From positions 620,001-684,000 of the forward strand of contig JAFKAC010000018.1 in the NCBI GenBank assembly GCA_025766275.1: a DNA stretch of 64,000 bases. The letters are read 5' to 3'. This document shows, piece by piece, positions 11,612 through 22,600 of the stretch. Every line of letters starts with the position of its first letter. The stretch's first letter is position 1. The translations under genes were made by a program, and so were the position numbers. Below the pieces are notes generated by a model, which searched no databases, was not told where the DNA came from, and saw only the letters and a list, made by a program, of their open reading frames with translations. The stretch comes from Lactarius indigo. Taxonomy: Eukaryota > Basidiomycota > Agaricomycetes > Russulales > Russulaceae.

Positions 11612-13400
11612 GGGCGTCAACGTGAAGGGATGGCACTCACGCCAAGATTCTGTTTTCAATCACAGTATCTTGGTGTCGAATTCGAGTGTGGCTGAATCTG
11701 CTGCGCTGGGTTGCGGAGACTCGCTGGTTTTCTTTTTCTGACGGTCATTATTCTTGGCACGTGGTGGTGTAGGCAGGCACGTGCGTGATGGAGGTTAATG
11801 TAAGCAACATTTGTCAGCATGACTCAGTGACTCGAATGGGCTTGACTAAGTTAGATTACATAAATAGGCTTACGCAGTTGAAGGGTATGATTTGAACGTG
11901 TCAGTCTCGAAATATGTGCTTAGTCTACCGGTTTCGTACGGCACATGATCAGAATTCTCTCGTTCATTCTGCTGCTTGATTTCCCCGTCACTTTTGTTAT
12001 ACATGGGTGGGTACTGGCACGACTACATTCGGTCTGCTTTCACTGGTATCTGTTTCCTTCTGTAGTGGCCAAACTACATGGATCTAGGTGATGCGATAGG
12101 TGGCCATATCGTTTTTACAGTACTGTACCGCAAGTTCAATTTATGCAAAGGAGACGACATTCTGGGGGGCTGTGACGGCAATCTTCCTACTGTTGCACAT
12201 TCGGTGGCTCTCCGCTGGTCCTGTGTTCAGGTTTATACTCTCCTGTTCTCATTCGTTTTTTAGGAAAAGGTCATCGGTTCTGTTTGTCAATGCTGCTATT
12301 TCGGCCACAGTCAGTCATCGTCCTGCCCCAGAACGATGATGCAGTCATGTTTGCGTCAGGGCTATTCTCCGCTCAAAGTGGTTGTTAAATCAACCGAAGC
12401 GGTCATTCTCGTCTCAGGGCCTCGTCTTCCAACGTCGCAGGCAGGTGCGTTCCATCTCGTAAACTTCACTCTAGGGGCTCATGTAGCGCTCATAACCATC
12501 CCCGACGCCTCAAGGCAACCGAGGTATGCACCAAAGTCGATTCTTGGCTCACGTCCCCGCAGCTTGTCGGCAATCTTAGTCATTATTTGGTAACGACGCA
12601 CGGAGGCTGCGAGGAGGCACACCGCGATGAGACAAGCATCGACAAGACAGACAGGCTCTGAGCATGCTCTTGGGGACCCGACACGCAAAGTCAGGGCGTG
12701 GTGGACCGATGAGCCCTCACCCTAATGGAGTATGGCACGTTGTGTAGTCTTTTTGTTCATCTACAAGGTGGTGTCGAGGTGGTCGTTGTCAGTGTGCAGA
12801 ATGTATCGACGTCTCATCATTTCTAACATTATCTATCGATTGAGGACGTCAACCGAAACAAGGTTTGAATTGACGTCTAACTGATTCCCGCTCAGCGCTC
12901 TAAATATGGGAATATGTACCGGACGGTATAGCCTCCCAGATGTTGTCGGATCGGAAATTATAAGCAGGCGAGCGCTATTGTAGCAGGTGATGCGCTCCTT
13001 TCATTTAGGCATAGGCTTACTGTACCGAAATAAGCCAGAAAGTGGGAAAGGGGGACCGTGTAATTGGCAATGATAGGCAGTAGAATGATGCGGGCGGCGA
13101 CCAACCCGCCGTCAAGAATGAAGCGTACTGAAATAAAACTCCGAAAGTCCATTTCTAAGAAGCCACTCTTTTTTTTTTAACTCTCTCCATTCCGCCGCCA
13201 CCTCAAGCGCCGCTTACTACATAGGGAAGATCATCCTTGCAATAATGCATAACGTACCCATATCTGGGCAACATCATGCTCGACGTGCTGAGCCGCACAG
13301 ATTCAAGGTGCTAAAAGCTTCGAACTAGATATCAAACTATAGATTGTACGAGAGAATTGATATCTTGCGTCACTGTGGTATCTGTAAACCTACCAGGGTG
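11612..13400. other. Downstream half of unit 3, unresolved
   Basis: The shared 3' blocks after the zinc-finger gene are present (about 11790-11960). From ATGGATCTAGG (12078) onward the sequence resembles 32880-33250 of unit 4 rather than the kinase of units 1 and 2. Matching blocks include TTCCTACTGTTGCACATTCGG (12184) and the stretch around 12250-12380. Short frames differ between the two copies, so a protein cannot be defined. It is probably a decayed gene or a diverged duplicate segment. Nothing recognisable in 12700-13400. Confidence 0.35.
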
Positions 13401-13746
13401 CAAGCAGCATGCAGAAGTGAAGCCGCGGCAAGTGGCAGTATGCTTCGTCCCACGGTCAGATTAAACTGTCAGATACTGATGCATCGTGCCTATACCATTG
13501 CAGGATGTTTGCCTTGAGGCATCCAGCGCTGGAGATATAGTATAGTCCGTGAGAAGTGCGAATGATCACCTGTGCCATGTACAATGGCGCATTGTGTCCG
13601 GGTCGTTCGGATATTTCCATCCTGTCCATGGTCACTGCGATGGCACGACCGCATAACATAAAAACCAAGGAGAAATGGCATAATTTCCGGGTCCTTGACA
13701 CTTTCGTCTCTTTTCAACTAGTGTCCTGCAGCACTCGCCTTAGCCG

Positions 13747-15103
13747 ATGATGAGCCGGCACCACCTCTCACCACTGTCACGAATAACTATCCAACGTTCC
13801 CCCAAGTCTCCACGCCTAGGGTTTTCCACACAATTGTGGGGCCTTGTACCAGACGCTAGCTTGGGCATTCCCGGTGATGGCTGGAACGGCTCACCAGTTC
13901 TGTCAATGATGCAACAGCGTAAAAATATATTCTACCCTCCAATAGCTGGTCAAGTGAGTCGACTATTCATGTAGACTTTCTAACGTCTTGACTCCCACCC
14001 AGGCGGACGCAGTGTATGATCGATATGATCTCCTACTTCTGAATTCTCCGAATCGCCTCCCAACACGCTCCCTGTCAGGCGAGGTCTGTATAACATGCAT
14101 ATTCAGTACACTGTCGGATATTATAACAAATGTTGGATATCAGGCCTCCGTAGCCAACGCACATCCAAGTCAACAACCGACAATGGCTCTATCCCTTCCA
14201 GATGTTTTTCCTGGACCGTCTGGACCGTGGATACAAGCCGAAGAACAAGATAACCAATTTGTGGTGCAGGCGGACCCTATGGCTGACTGGGCCGAGAGAG
14301 ACCAACGTTTTAACAGTGACACACCCCAAGCTGGTGAGTCGGTTGTCACAACGCCAAGTCAACACATGACTAATCAAGCTTGGCATTCTCGCGGTGGCTC
14401 CCCTCCCCTCGCAGACGATCAGATGCCGAACGAATCCTGGGCCATCACAGACGTGGTAGCCAACTCGACTGACCATGGGCGCTACAAGACAGAGACACAA
14501 ATTCCGATCACGCCATTTGGTGAGAAGCCGTTGAAAAGTAGTTCTAGGGGGCTTCGCATGATTCCCCAAGAAGAAAACCGAGTCCCGCTAACAGAGAACG
14601 AGGGAAAACACCAAGGTGAGCCCCGCTGCCAACGATGTGCTATCAGATAAGCGGCTGATCTGGACCTAGTAGCTTATGTCCCAGAACTCCCTTTCCAATT
14701 GCGGACGCCACAGGACAGAAGCACGGGGGTAGGAAAAATGTCCAGGGGGCAGTATCAATGTAGTTCTTGTTGGGTCATCTTTGCTCAACGTCAAGGTCTC
14801 ACGAGGCACCGCAAAGATAAGCATGGACCCAAGAAACGGTGTGAATTCTGCAAAGGATTCACGTGGTCCCAAGGACGTCGTTATATTTATCAAAGACATC
14901 TCAAAGAAGAACACCCCGACGTTGTGTCGCCGTCAATCGGTGCGACTCCAATTGCGCGCAGACGTGGCGTCAACGCGAAGGGCTGCCACCCGGGCCAAGA
15001 TTTCATTGTCAGTCACACTAGCTCAGTATCGGGTTCGGGTTGGGTGGGGTTTGCTGCACCGGGTTGCGGGTCTCGCCAGTTTTCTCATGATGGGCGGAGG
15101 TGA
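13747..15103 (+). CDS. C2H2 zinc-finger protein, copy 4 (5 exons)
   Basis: Most diverged of the readable copies. The exon model is 13747-13953, 14003-14083, 14144-14333, 14415-14615 and 14673-15103 and gives 369 aa without a stop. Exon lengths differ from copy 1 by amounts that keep the overall frame. Finger 1 is YQCSSCWVIFAQRQG with HRKDKH; finger 2 is CEFCKGFTWSQGR with RHLKEEH. Its promoter region differs from units 1-3 and resembles that of copy 5 (compare 13490-13530 with 36340-36380). A Helitron insertion begins at 15224, 120 bp after the stop, so the coding part escaped damage. Confidence 0.7.
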
Positions 15104-15221
15104 GCACATGCGCAATGCCAAAGGAGGCTATTGTAAGCAACATTTGTCAGCGTGACCCCGTGACTCGAATGTATCTTGGAAATTGTCTTTGAGTCGAAGT
15201 CTAGCTTGAAGTGTACGATAC

Positions 15222-15223
15222 TA
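15222..15223. repeat. Left TA target-site duplication of the 40-bp-TIR element
   Basis: TA here pairs with TA at 32670-32671. Between them lie the Helitron and the TIR element. Removing both gives a sequence that aligns with the equivalent place in unit 2 (about 6220-6255). Confidence 0.6.
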
Positions 15224-15257
15224 CTAGCATTGAAGGGACGGTCCTTCGGACCGTCTC
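15224..15257 (-). repeat. Helitron 3' terminus: hairpin plus CTAG
   Basis: GACGGTCC (15237-15244), loop TTC, GGACCGTC (15248-15255) form a perfect 8-bp stem that extends to 10 bp with one G-T pair. On the minus strand the hairpin lies about 9 nt before the terminal CTAG, the usual Helitron arrangement for ending rolling-circle transfer. Confidence 0.85.
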
Positions 15258-15342
15258 TGAGCGGTGGAGGGATGCGGTCCGACTTATTGATGTACATATA
15301 GACAACGTCGTCACAGAGCTACGTGAGATAAGGGAAAAATTG

Positions 15343-16104
15343 TTACAGCGTGTTTACTTCGTCTACGACCAGCACTGCAGTGTCATTTTCGAACGCGACG
15401 AGGTCACCGGTGAAGGCGACTATGCTGCCGGGCCATGGCATTGGTTGGGCATGTCGTGGCCACATTGGACGCAATCCTAACACTGCGCGAATTGTCAGTT
15501 CTGTGTTTGTCACAGTTTGGCAGATGTGTTGTGAGATGGTCATTGAGAAAGTGCGCGTGTCAGGTTGGGCTGTTGCAATTCTCCCACTGATGGTGATTCT
15601 TGTTGTTGTGTTCGAAATAAGGAACGGGCGTGTGAGGTGTGAAATGGGGAGCATCTTGCGGAATGGATAGCGTTAATATCGGTTGCCCCCCTTTTTTGGG
15701 GTTGTGACATACTCGGAAGAGATCGCCCATCATGTTGAATTCGCTGTCTCGACGAACGGGGCTGTGCTGGTGGATGTTGGCTTGGAATCCGACGATCTGT
15801 GTAATATAGAACGTCATTTGCCGTCGGGGGGAGTGGTGGGAGATTGTCTCACTTTGGCGTAGATGGCATGAATACCTTCTGTTTGTTCTTGTTCGTTGGG
15901 TTGCGGTTTGTACGCTAGGCTACAAATGACATGGGTTCCAGCGACTGGCAAGGCACAGTTTACGATGGCATCAAAAATGACATATTCGTGATGGTTCGCG
16001 TCATATGCTGTTCGTTTGTTTTCCAGCACTGCGTGACCGGTGAGATAAGCAGAATCTAGGAGATGGGCTGACATGAGGGGCGTAATAGTTTTCATCGGTG
16101 ACAT
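15343..16104 (-). CDS. Helitron accessory gene 1, OB-fold/ssDNA-binding-like
   Basis: First (most 3') of three paralogous genes in the Helitron. Exon 1 runs from 16104 to 15853 and includes AYLTGHAVLE, FDAIVNCALP and GTHVICSLAY. Intron 1 is 15797-15852. Exon 2 starts at 15796 with IVGFQANIHQHSP and MMGDLFR. A further intron leads to the last exon, with IRAVLGLRPMWP and GSIVAFTGDLVAFE, stop at 15343. The short beta-rich segments and the GSI..F.G.L..FE tail look like an OB-fold protein such as RPA or SSB; this is an inference from pattern, not a firm family match. Known Helitrons of plants and animals can carry RPA-like genes, so a role in holding single-stranded transposon DNA is plausible. 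Confidence 0.55.
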
Positions 16105-16272
16105 GTGTTTAAGTGGGATTCAGGATGTATATTTCAATTGGCTGTTGAATTGTGAAATTTCAAGCGATGAAATTCAACGGATGAGATTTATTTCGTATTG
16201 TACAATGAGGAAGCGCGGCCCGATGTTTGGGCGGTTGACAGACTGAGGGATCAAGATGAAAACAGTTTTGTT

Positions 16273-17225
16273 TTAGATCTCATTGTTTACTTCGTCATCG
16301 GAATTCATACTCTTGCGTTTCCCCAAGCGAGTCTGTGAAGTGGAAGGAGTTGTAGAACTCTGTGACGTGGAAGGTTCGGACGTCTGTTGAGATCGCGTCC
16401 GCCCTTTGATTTGCTGTCGCAAGTCCATCTTGCTTTCTAAGGTCGTTTTCTTCGGCCCATTCTTTGTTTTTTTTTTTTCTGGCGTGAAGATATAGGTGAT
16501 ATCTTTCACAGCGACTGTTGCGCACGTGATGGTTTTCTTCCCGGGTGGTGTGTAACTTTCAAATCCAAGTAGGATCCCGTTCCACCCAATGATCGAGTTA
16601 GGTTGGGGGATGCGTTCACCTGGATTAGCCCACTTTGGATTATTGTCGAGGCGACCTCGAACGGCGATGTCATCGGTGCTTTGACCTCCGTCAATGTATT
16701 GGGCTGCATGGATAAAAAATGAAGGGGGATGTGCTTGAACGGAGGTGACCAGCGCAGAACCTGAGATGCGGATGGTATCGTCAAGTTCTGGTCCATTTAT
16801 GGCGGACAGCGGCTGCATCTTTGGGAAGTAATCAGTGTTTGTGAAATTGAAAAAGCTGTATGATAGTTGTACCGATTCAATTTCTCCAAGAAGGTGAATT
16901 TGACTGTCATCGTATTTCTCACTGTTTATGTGGCGTCCAGGTTTAAACGCAATGATCTGTATTATTGAAAGGTGAAGTCACAGAAGGAAGAGTTTAGCAG
17001 ACTGCTTACTTTGGCACGTACTTCGTAAGTATCGTCTTGTTTTAGATTTTTGTTTTTGCCTACGTAACATGAGAAACTGCCTATGCCATCAGCGGCTGTC
17101 TCCGCACAAGTGAAACTGGCGTCGTAGATGAAAGTATATGGTTTTCCCGGCTTTGGTCGCCTTTGTTCCAAAGTGACCAAACCTGAGAGAGAAACACAGC
17201 CGGAGGGGATTTTTTCTGTCGACAT
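16273..17225 (-). CDS. Helitron accessory gene 2, OB-fold/ssDNA-binding-like
   Basis: Second paralogue. It starts at ATG 17225 (MSTEKIPSG). Exon 1 ends at 17010 after DTYEVRAK; the intron 16957-17009 falls at the same position as in genes 1 and 3. Exon 2 starts with IIAFKPGRHINSE at 16956. A second short intron leads to the last exon (about 16818 to 16273) with DTIRISGSALVTS, PNSIIGWNGILLGFE and a basic Ser/Thr-rich tail (KGRTRSQQTSEPS, GKRKSMNSDDE). The tail resembles a nuclear-localisation and linker region and is absent from genes 1 and 3. Shared intron position and segment order show that the three genes arose by tandem duplication. Confidence 0.5.
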
Positions 17226-17454
17226 AGTGTTGTAATAGTGGTCGTCGCAGACGCTGACTTGCAATAGGGGGAAAGGGGTCTCTTTTTCCTTTCAGTGGGG
17301 TATTGGCATTGTCTTTTTTGGGATGTTTCCGAAGCGGGAGCAGGTGGAGGAGCAGAGGTGGAAACAACGGAAGTATATTATTTCGGTTTTCTCTTGAAGA
17401 GGAGAAGAGTAGTCAGCCGATGTAAGATTGTACAGTCACCGGTTTATTTCAATC

Positions 17455-18279
17455 TCATTCAATGATGGGACCGGGGGGAGGCAAGTAAACGATATCATCA
17501 ACAGCCACTACCGCAACGCTATCTTCAAAGGCGAGAAGGTCACCTGTGAATGTTATGATGCTATTTGGAGAAGGTAGTTGGCGTAGGTGTTGTGGCCACA
17601 TGGAGCGAATACCTAATACTCCACGAATGCGTTGTTCAGTATTTGCGGGGGCCCTTTTGATAATCTGATGAACGCTCATTGTGAACGTATGGATGTCTCT
17701 CTGAATTTCGTTAACTCTTCCAGATCCGAAAAAACGGCTGCCTCGTCGAAACAGAGTAGACGGGTGTGGAATGGGAGGCGTTGCACAAAGCTGTTTGAAT
17801 ATGTTAGGTTTGACAATTTGACGAAAGTGATAAGAAGCGTGCATCCATAATGTCCCCTATGAAGACAAAGTGATAATCGTAGTGTGCGGGACTTTGAATA
17901 TGAACATGTGGTTGAAATGGTACGATCTGTGAATTTAGTTAGCGTCGAATTTCAATGTTTGTATAAGCCAAAATACTTTGGCGTGGATGTGATATGTTCC
18001 GGCTGGCACCAGTTCGGCTTTACTTTTTTTGCTGTATGCTAAACTTCCAAACAGACGTGTTCCTGTGAGTGGCTGTGTCACGGAGACTGTGGCGTCAAAG
18101 AAGACAGTGTCAATGGATCCAGAGAGAACTCGAGGGTGTTCGAGAACGGCATGTCCAGACAGATAAGCCGACCCAGCGTATAACACTGCCATGGCTGTAG
18201 GGGAAAAAGAGGAGTTGTCCGCAGTGAGAAGGGGCGAGGTAGGCGGAAGAAAACCAGCTAGTAAGACCGGATGCCACAT
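17455..18279 (-). CDS. Helitron accessory gene 3, OB-fold/ssDNA-binding-like
   Basis: Third paralogue, closest to the helicase. The likely start is ATG 18192 (MAVLYAGSAYLSGHAVLE), with a further in-frame ATG at 18279. Exon 1 ends at 17977 after GTYHIHAK; intron 17927-17976; exon 2 starts at 17926 with IVPFQPHVHIQSP and contains FVFIGDIMDA. The last exon, ending at 17455, has IRGVLGIRSMWP and NSIITFTGDLLAFE. It aligns throughout with gene 1 (AYLSGHAVLE/AYLTGHAVLE; FTGDLLAFE/FTGDLVAFE). The exact 5' end of the last exon is uncertain. Confidence 0.5.
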
Positions 18280-18394
18280 TCAATGTCTAGTGGCGATCGT
18301 TTCGGGTACAAAGTTGCGGATGTCATCTGCACGCTATTGCCAAGTGCGGAATGTGGAGCGTTCATTCTTACGAAGACGGTGAGGAATCTGATAA

Positions 18395-19111
18395 TTACAT
18401 AATCACCTCACGATATACTACGTTTTTCGTACGTGGAGTGGTGTGCTCGTTAAGAATGCATTTCACTGTCTTAGCAGATCTTCCCCGGGAAAAAGCGACA
18501 TAGACCTGCCCATGAGCAAACGCGGGAACTCGTAAGTCAACCCCGACAGTTGAGAAAGATTGACCTTGAGATTTGTTAATGGTGATTGCAAAGGAGAGAG
18601 CAAGGGGGAATTGACGACGATGAAGATGAAATGGTAGGTGACCATCAGCTGATATAAATTTGATGCGAGGCAGAGGGCATGTCTCCCCATTGTGTAATAA
18701 AATTTCTACCACTCGCGGACTGATTTGGGTGACTATTCCTCTTGATCCATTACAAACCCCAATGTCGGAGTGCATATTGCGGAGGACTATGATGGGGCAT
18801 CCAATTTTGAGTTTCAAGTGAGCTTGAGGAAAGCCAGCTGGCGCTGCACTGTGAAGGACTTCGGAAGGGAAAGTGTTGTCAGTTATGCTTTCTCTTTCTG
18901 GATCAAACGCTTCGTCAATTGCCCATAAGTCATAACAATGACCAGGAAATTTGTCGAGAATGAGTTGGTTGATTTCGTTTGTATCACGATTGCGGGGAGC
19001 GAGGATGCACCGCTCTTGAAAGTAGGACATGTTATGATGGTTTTGTATGTCAGCATACGTGTCTGAGATGAGTTGGTCGATAGTATTTGTAGGACAAAGA
19101 AGATGGTTGGG
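18395..19111 (-). CDS. Helitron helicase, C-terminal part (Pif1-like), after Gyp1
   Basis: Continuation of the Rep/helicase gene beyond Gyp1. It contains the C-terminal Pif1/RecD-like motifs: ILAPRNRDTNEIN, KIGCPIIVLRNM, FAITINKSQGQS (motif V-like), and GQVYVAFSRGRS (motif VI). The stop is at 18395. Joined across the 5-bp TTGGG duplication, the frame continues directly from the upstream part, so the helicase was uninterrupted before the insertion. Three small genes follow in the same orientation. Confidence 0.85.
   Translation of the reverse strand, partial: PNHLLCPTNTIDQLISDTYADIQNHHNMSYFQERCILAPRNRDTNEINQLILDKFPGHCYDLWAIDEAFDPERESITDNTFPSEVLHSAAPAGFPQAHLKLKIGCPIIVLRNMHSDIGVCNGSRGIVTQISPRVVEILLHNGETCPLPRIKFISADGHLPFHLHRRQFPLALSFAITINKSQGQSFSTVGVDLRVPAFAHGQVYVAFSRGRSAKTVKCILNEHTTPRTKNVVYREVIM
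19107..19111. repeat. Gyp1 target-site duplication, left
   Basis: TTGGG here and at 26914-26918 flank Gyp1, the 5-bp duplication typical of Ty3/Gypsy integration. Confidence 0.9.
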
Positions 19112-19619
19112 TGTTACGCTCCACCGGCGTCAGTCCGACTTGGACTTGAGAGAGGCGTAATCGACTTAGCGAAAGTTAGGCGAATGGGGACCTCGTGTCA
19201 ACCCAACGCAAGCTGAACGGGGGCACACTGGCACACGCCGCAGCAAAAGGGTAAAGAAGAACGCTTCTTGGTAAGCGCGAGTAGAGGCACTCTTAGTCCG
19301 AGACTAAGGCTGATAGAAGACGAATCAGATGGTGGATTGAAGAAGACCAAGATGGGGACTCTTGGTCTTCCGAGTCGACTATTTATACAGGTACGCGCGG
19401 GCTTTAAAGCGCCGCTGGAACAGTAGGTAACCAATAGCGTAACTAGCTCGAACCCTAGTACAGCTATCCTAGGAATGAGTCATACATGAGTCACAATCAC
19501 ATGCGAACTACGATGCTGACTGATGCGATGTAAGAGTCCATGACTAATACTGATACCGGACCGTAGTCATAACCGGTCATGAGTCGTATGTAATGAGTCA
19601 TCAAGTCCGTACCGTAACA
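19112..19619 (-). repeat. Gyp1 3' LTR
   Basis: TGTTAC...GTAACA ends. It is identical to the other LTR except for one C/T difference, seen in the GATGCGATG versus GATGTGATG stretch. It is followed at 19620 by the plus-strand complement of a polypurine tract (TCACCCCCTTTT). Confidence 0.95.
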
Positions 19620-19632
19620 TCACCCCCTTTTC
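19620..19632 (-). promoter_or_regulatory. Gyp1 polypurine tract
   Basis: On the element strand AAAAGGGGGTGA directly abuts the 3' LTR; it primes plus-strand DNA synthesis. The same tract lies beside the LTRs of Gyp3 (49549) and Gyp4 (58922), linking these families. Confidence 0.8.
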
Positions 19633-19651
19633 AGGAGTGAGGCCCACCTCA

Positions 19652-22600
19652 CTAATCCGCCACCGATTCTTGCCTCATCCGTTCTGCTTCATCTTCCATC
19701 CTTGCCAATATGTTAGCACGCTCCAAACGATAAAGACTGTCCTTTTTGTCCATCGTCACCATCTCCTTCTCCATCTGTAATTGCCGAATGCGCTTTTCTA
19801 GCTGGTCTTCGGCAAAGGCAAACTGCCGGAACCGGCGCAATTCTTGCGTGAGGGTGACGTCCCCAATGCGCATAAGCAGCAAGTCGGTGGGGTGTCGGTC
19901 GCGGAGCATGAAGTACTCCTCGTGAGGGATGAGCGCGCGGTTGTTCTTTGGGAGATGGGGAGTGGCGTAGAGGGGTTTCCCATAGAGGAAACCAGACCCC
20001 GGAGCTAGTCCGAGTACGAAGGGGTCTCCTCCTCGGATAACCTGTACGTGGGAGGCTTGTACCGTCGGTCCGTTGGGGAGCTTGATCGGGAACGGAATGT
20101 AATCGGGTCCTCTATTGACCCGGAACCCCTCAGGGACGACGGCCCTGGTTGCGGGGTCTCGTTCGCCCATTGGTGTATAACGAGCCGCTTGTGCCACGGC
20201 GACTCGTCCTCTGTGTAGAGGCCCCCCCGCTGCGTCGACGAGGTAGGGAGTGGCGGCTGGATCTTCAGCGTAGAATTCATGGTTAAGGAATGCGTGCCTG
20301 ATGGGGTAATGGTCTCCAAGTTCGTCCTCATCCTCATCTTCGTCCAATACTCCTTCCGCTCCTTCATCATTCGGCGTCGGCAGGCGGCGATATGCAGTTG
20401 CTCCCGCTGCCACCGCGCCGCCGTCTCCTTCCATTCTTGTTCGTACTTCTTCATGGCATCGGGCGGTTTCACCGCGCGGGACAGCTGCTTGAAGCCGAAA
20501 GAGCTCGTCTTCGGTGAGGAAGACTTCGGGCTCACCGGTATCGGGGTTCGTGAGGGCGTACATTGGTTGCGGAGGTGTTGGTTGAGTTGCTGCTGGATCA
20601 TCGTCGAGAGTTCCCTGTACGGGCATAGGGAATCGTTGCAGTGTCTGGTGCAGTTCTTCACTAGTGATAGGGCCGTCTTCCTCATGCTGCATGGAGGTAC
20701 GGCCTCCAACTGCAACTCCAGTGGTTGCGGTGTCGTCGGTGGTGTCGGGGTCGACAAGCGTGGCGGAGGAGTCGTTGACAAGGGTAGAGAGGAGTGCGAG
20801 CTGGTCATTGCGTCGAGTAGAGGACATGGGGTGAATGAGAGATGGGGACTTATCACGACAGGATGCCATCCTTATATGCGTTTCTCTGTCGGGGTTTGAA
20901 TGTTTGAAGTCCCGAACGGCTTCGTCGGCAAACACGTCATCCTTATCTATCCATTGATTGTCGGAGTCTGGATAGCCCTTCCATTTGACAAGGTATTGGA
21001 GCCGACGTCTTCTGCCAAACCGTCGAGAGTCTAGAATCTTCTCGACTTCGTATTCTTCTTCGTTATCGACCAAATCAGGTGGTGGGCGCTGATAATTTGG
21101 TCCGTGCGTGGGTGTCTCACGATAAGGTGTGAGAAGATCTATGTGGAAGACATCGTGGATGCTCCACTGCGTGGGAAGTTCGAGGCGATAGTTGACAGGA
21201 GACATCACCTGGATGACCTTAAATGGTCCATGGCGCTTCGCAGCTAGTTTTGCGGTTGGTTGATGAGTGCGTAAGTGGCGTCCTTCTAGCCACACGAGGT
21301 CTCCTTCTTTGAATCTGGGCGTATCTTTGTGCTTGACCCATGACTTTTGCGCCCGGAGCATGCAAGAAAAGGCACGCTGCCGTGCTTGCTTAAATTGGTC
21401 TAGTCTCAGTGACACCTGTGGGATAGGGGAAGGCCTATCGGTCCAATCAGCGCGAGGATTGAACCCAGATAAGAGGAAGAAGGGGGATTCCCTTGTGGTT
21501 TCATTAGGCCAGTTATTATGCGTGAATTCCGCCATGGGCAGATAACGGACCCAGTCATCTTGTCGCTCATTTACCCAGAAGCGGAGGTATTGTTCTAGCC
21601 ATTGGTTCGTCCGTTCTGATTGGCCGTCGGTTCTGGGATGATAAGCGGTCGAGATATTTTGGCTGATGCCAAGGATTTTACATATCTCCCGCATAAACTT
21701 GGATGCGAAACGGGGATCTCGATCACTGATAACGCGCGAGGGGAGTCCGAATCGTGGGAAGACGTGAGAAACGTACAGGGCAGCCGTTCCTTCTGCCGTT
21801 ATCTCTTCGTTACAAGGGATAAAGACGGCGGCTTTGGTACAGTCGTGATCTGTTACCGTTAGAATAGAGTCGTATCCCCGAGAGATGGGGAGTTTGGTAA
21901 TGAAGTCCACTGCGATAGTCTCGAATGGCAGGGCTTCTGGCTTCGGGTAGATAGGTTGTAGAGGTGCCCTAATGGGGCGGAGGTTGACTTTGTGTCGCTG
22001 GCATTCTGCGCAGCCTTTGACGTAGTCTGTGACGTCATTCTTCATCTGGGGCCACCAGTAATGTCGCTCAGTGAGCTGGAGAGTCCGTTTAATACCGGGG
22101 TGACCGTAGACAGGAGAGTCGTGGTGTGCAGCGATGATGGTGCGTTTACCATGGATGCCGCCGGTGACTACTCGGCGCCCGTCTTTGTACCACGTTCCCT
22201 CAATATCTTTTAGTTTGTGAGCGTCAACCCAGGGTTTTAACTTAGCTGTATCTTGCTCGTAAATTGGATGTTCCGGAGTCATTTCAACCGGTAAGATCTC
22301 AGGTCTCCAATGTGGATGTCGTGGTTCTTCTAGCGTGGTGGCGCGTGCAAAGACGCTTTCTGGTAACACGGTTACCCCTTCGTTGTCGTTTTCTCCTTGA
22401 TCGTAGTCTGGTCTTCGTGATAATGCGTCGGCGCGTCCATTAGAAGTCCCCTTAATGTGATGAATCTCAAAATCGTATTCTGAAAGTTCGAGTACTTCCC
22501 TAGCCACACGTCTGCTAATCTTCTGGGGTGATTTCCAGTACTGCAGATTGAGGTGGTCGGAGAATACTTTGATTTTGTGAGGGGAACCCGCCAGAAGGGG

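Noticed and set aside
19198..19434. A 78-codon frame that recurs at 26492-26728 and 55857-56093
   Set aside because: It recurs only because it lies in the Gyp1 LTR; it overlaps the promoter and mRNA start and has no ATG supported by context.
20279..20899. 206-codon frame antisense to the Gyp1 Pol extension
   Set aside because: It is a shadow of the sense strand, has no counterpart opposite the Gyp4 extension, and is not conserved.
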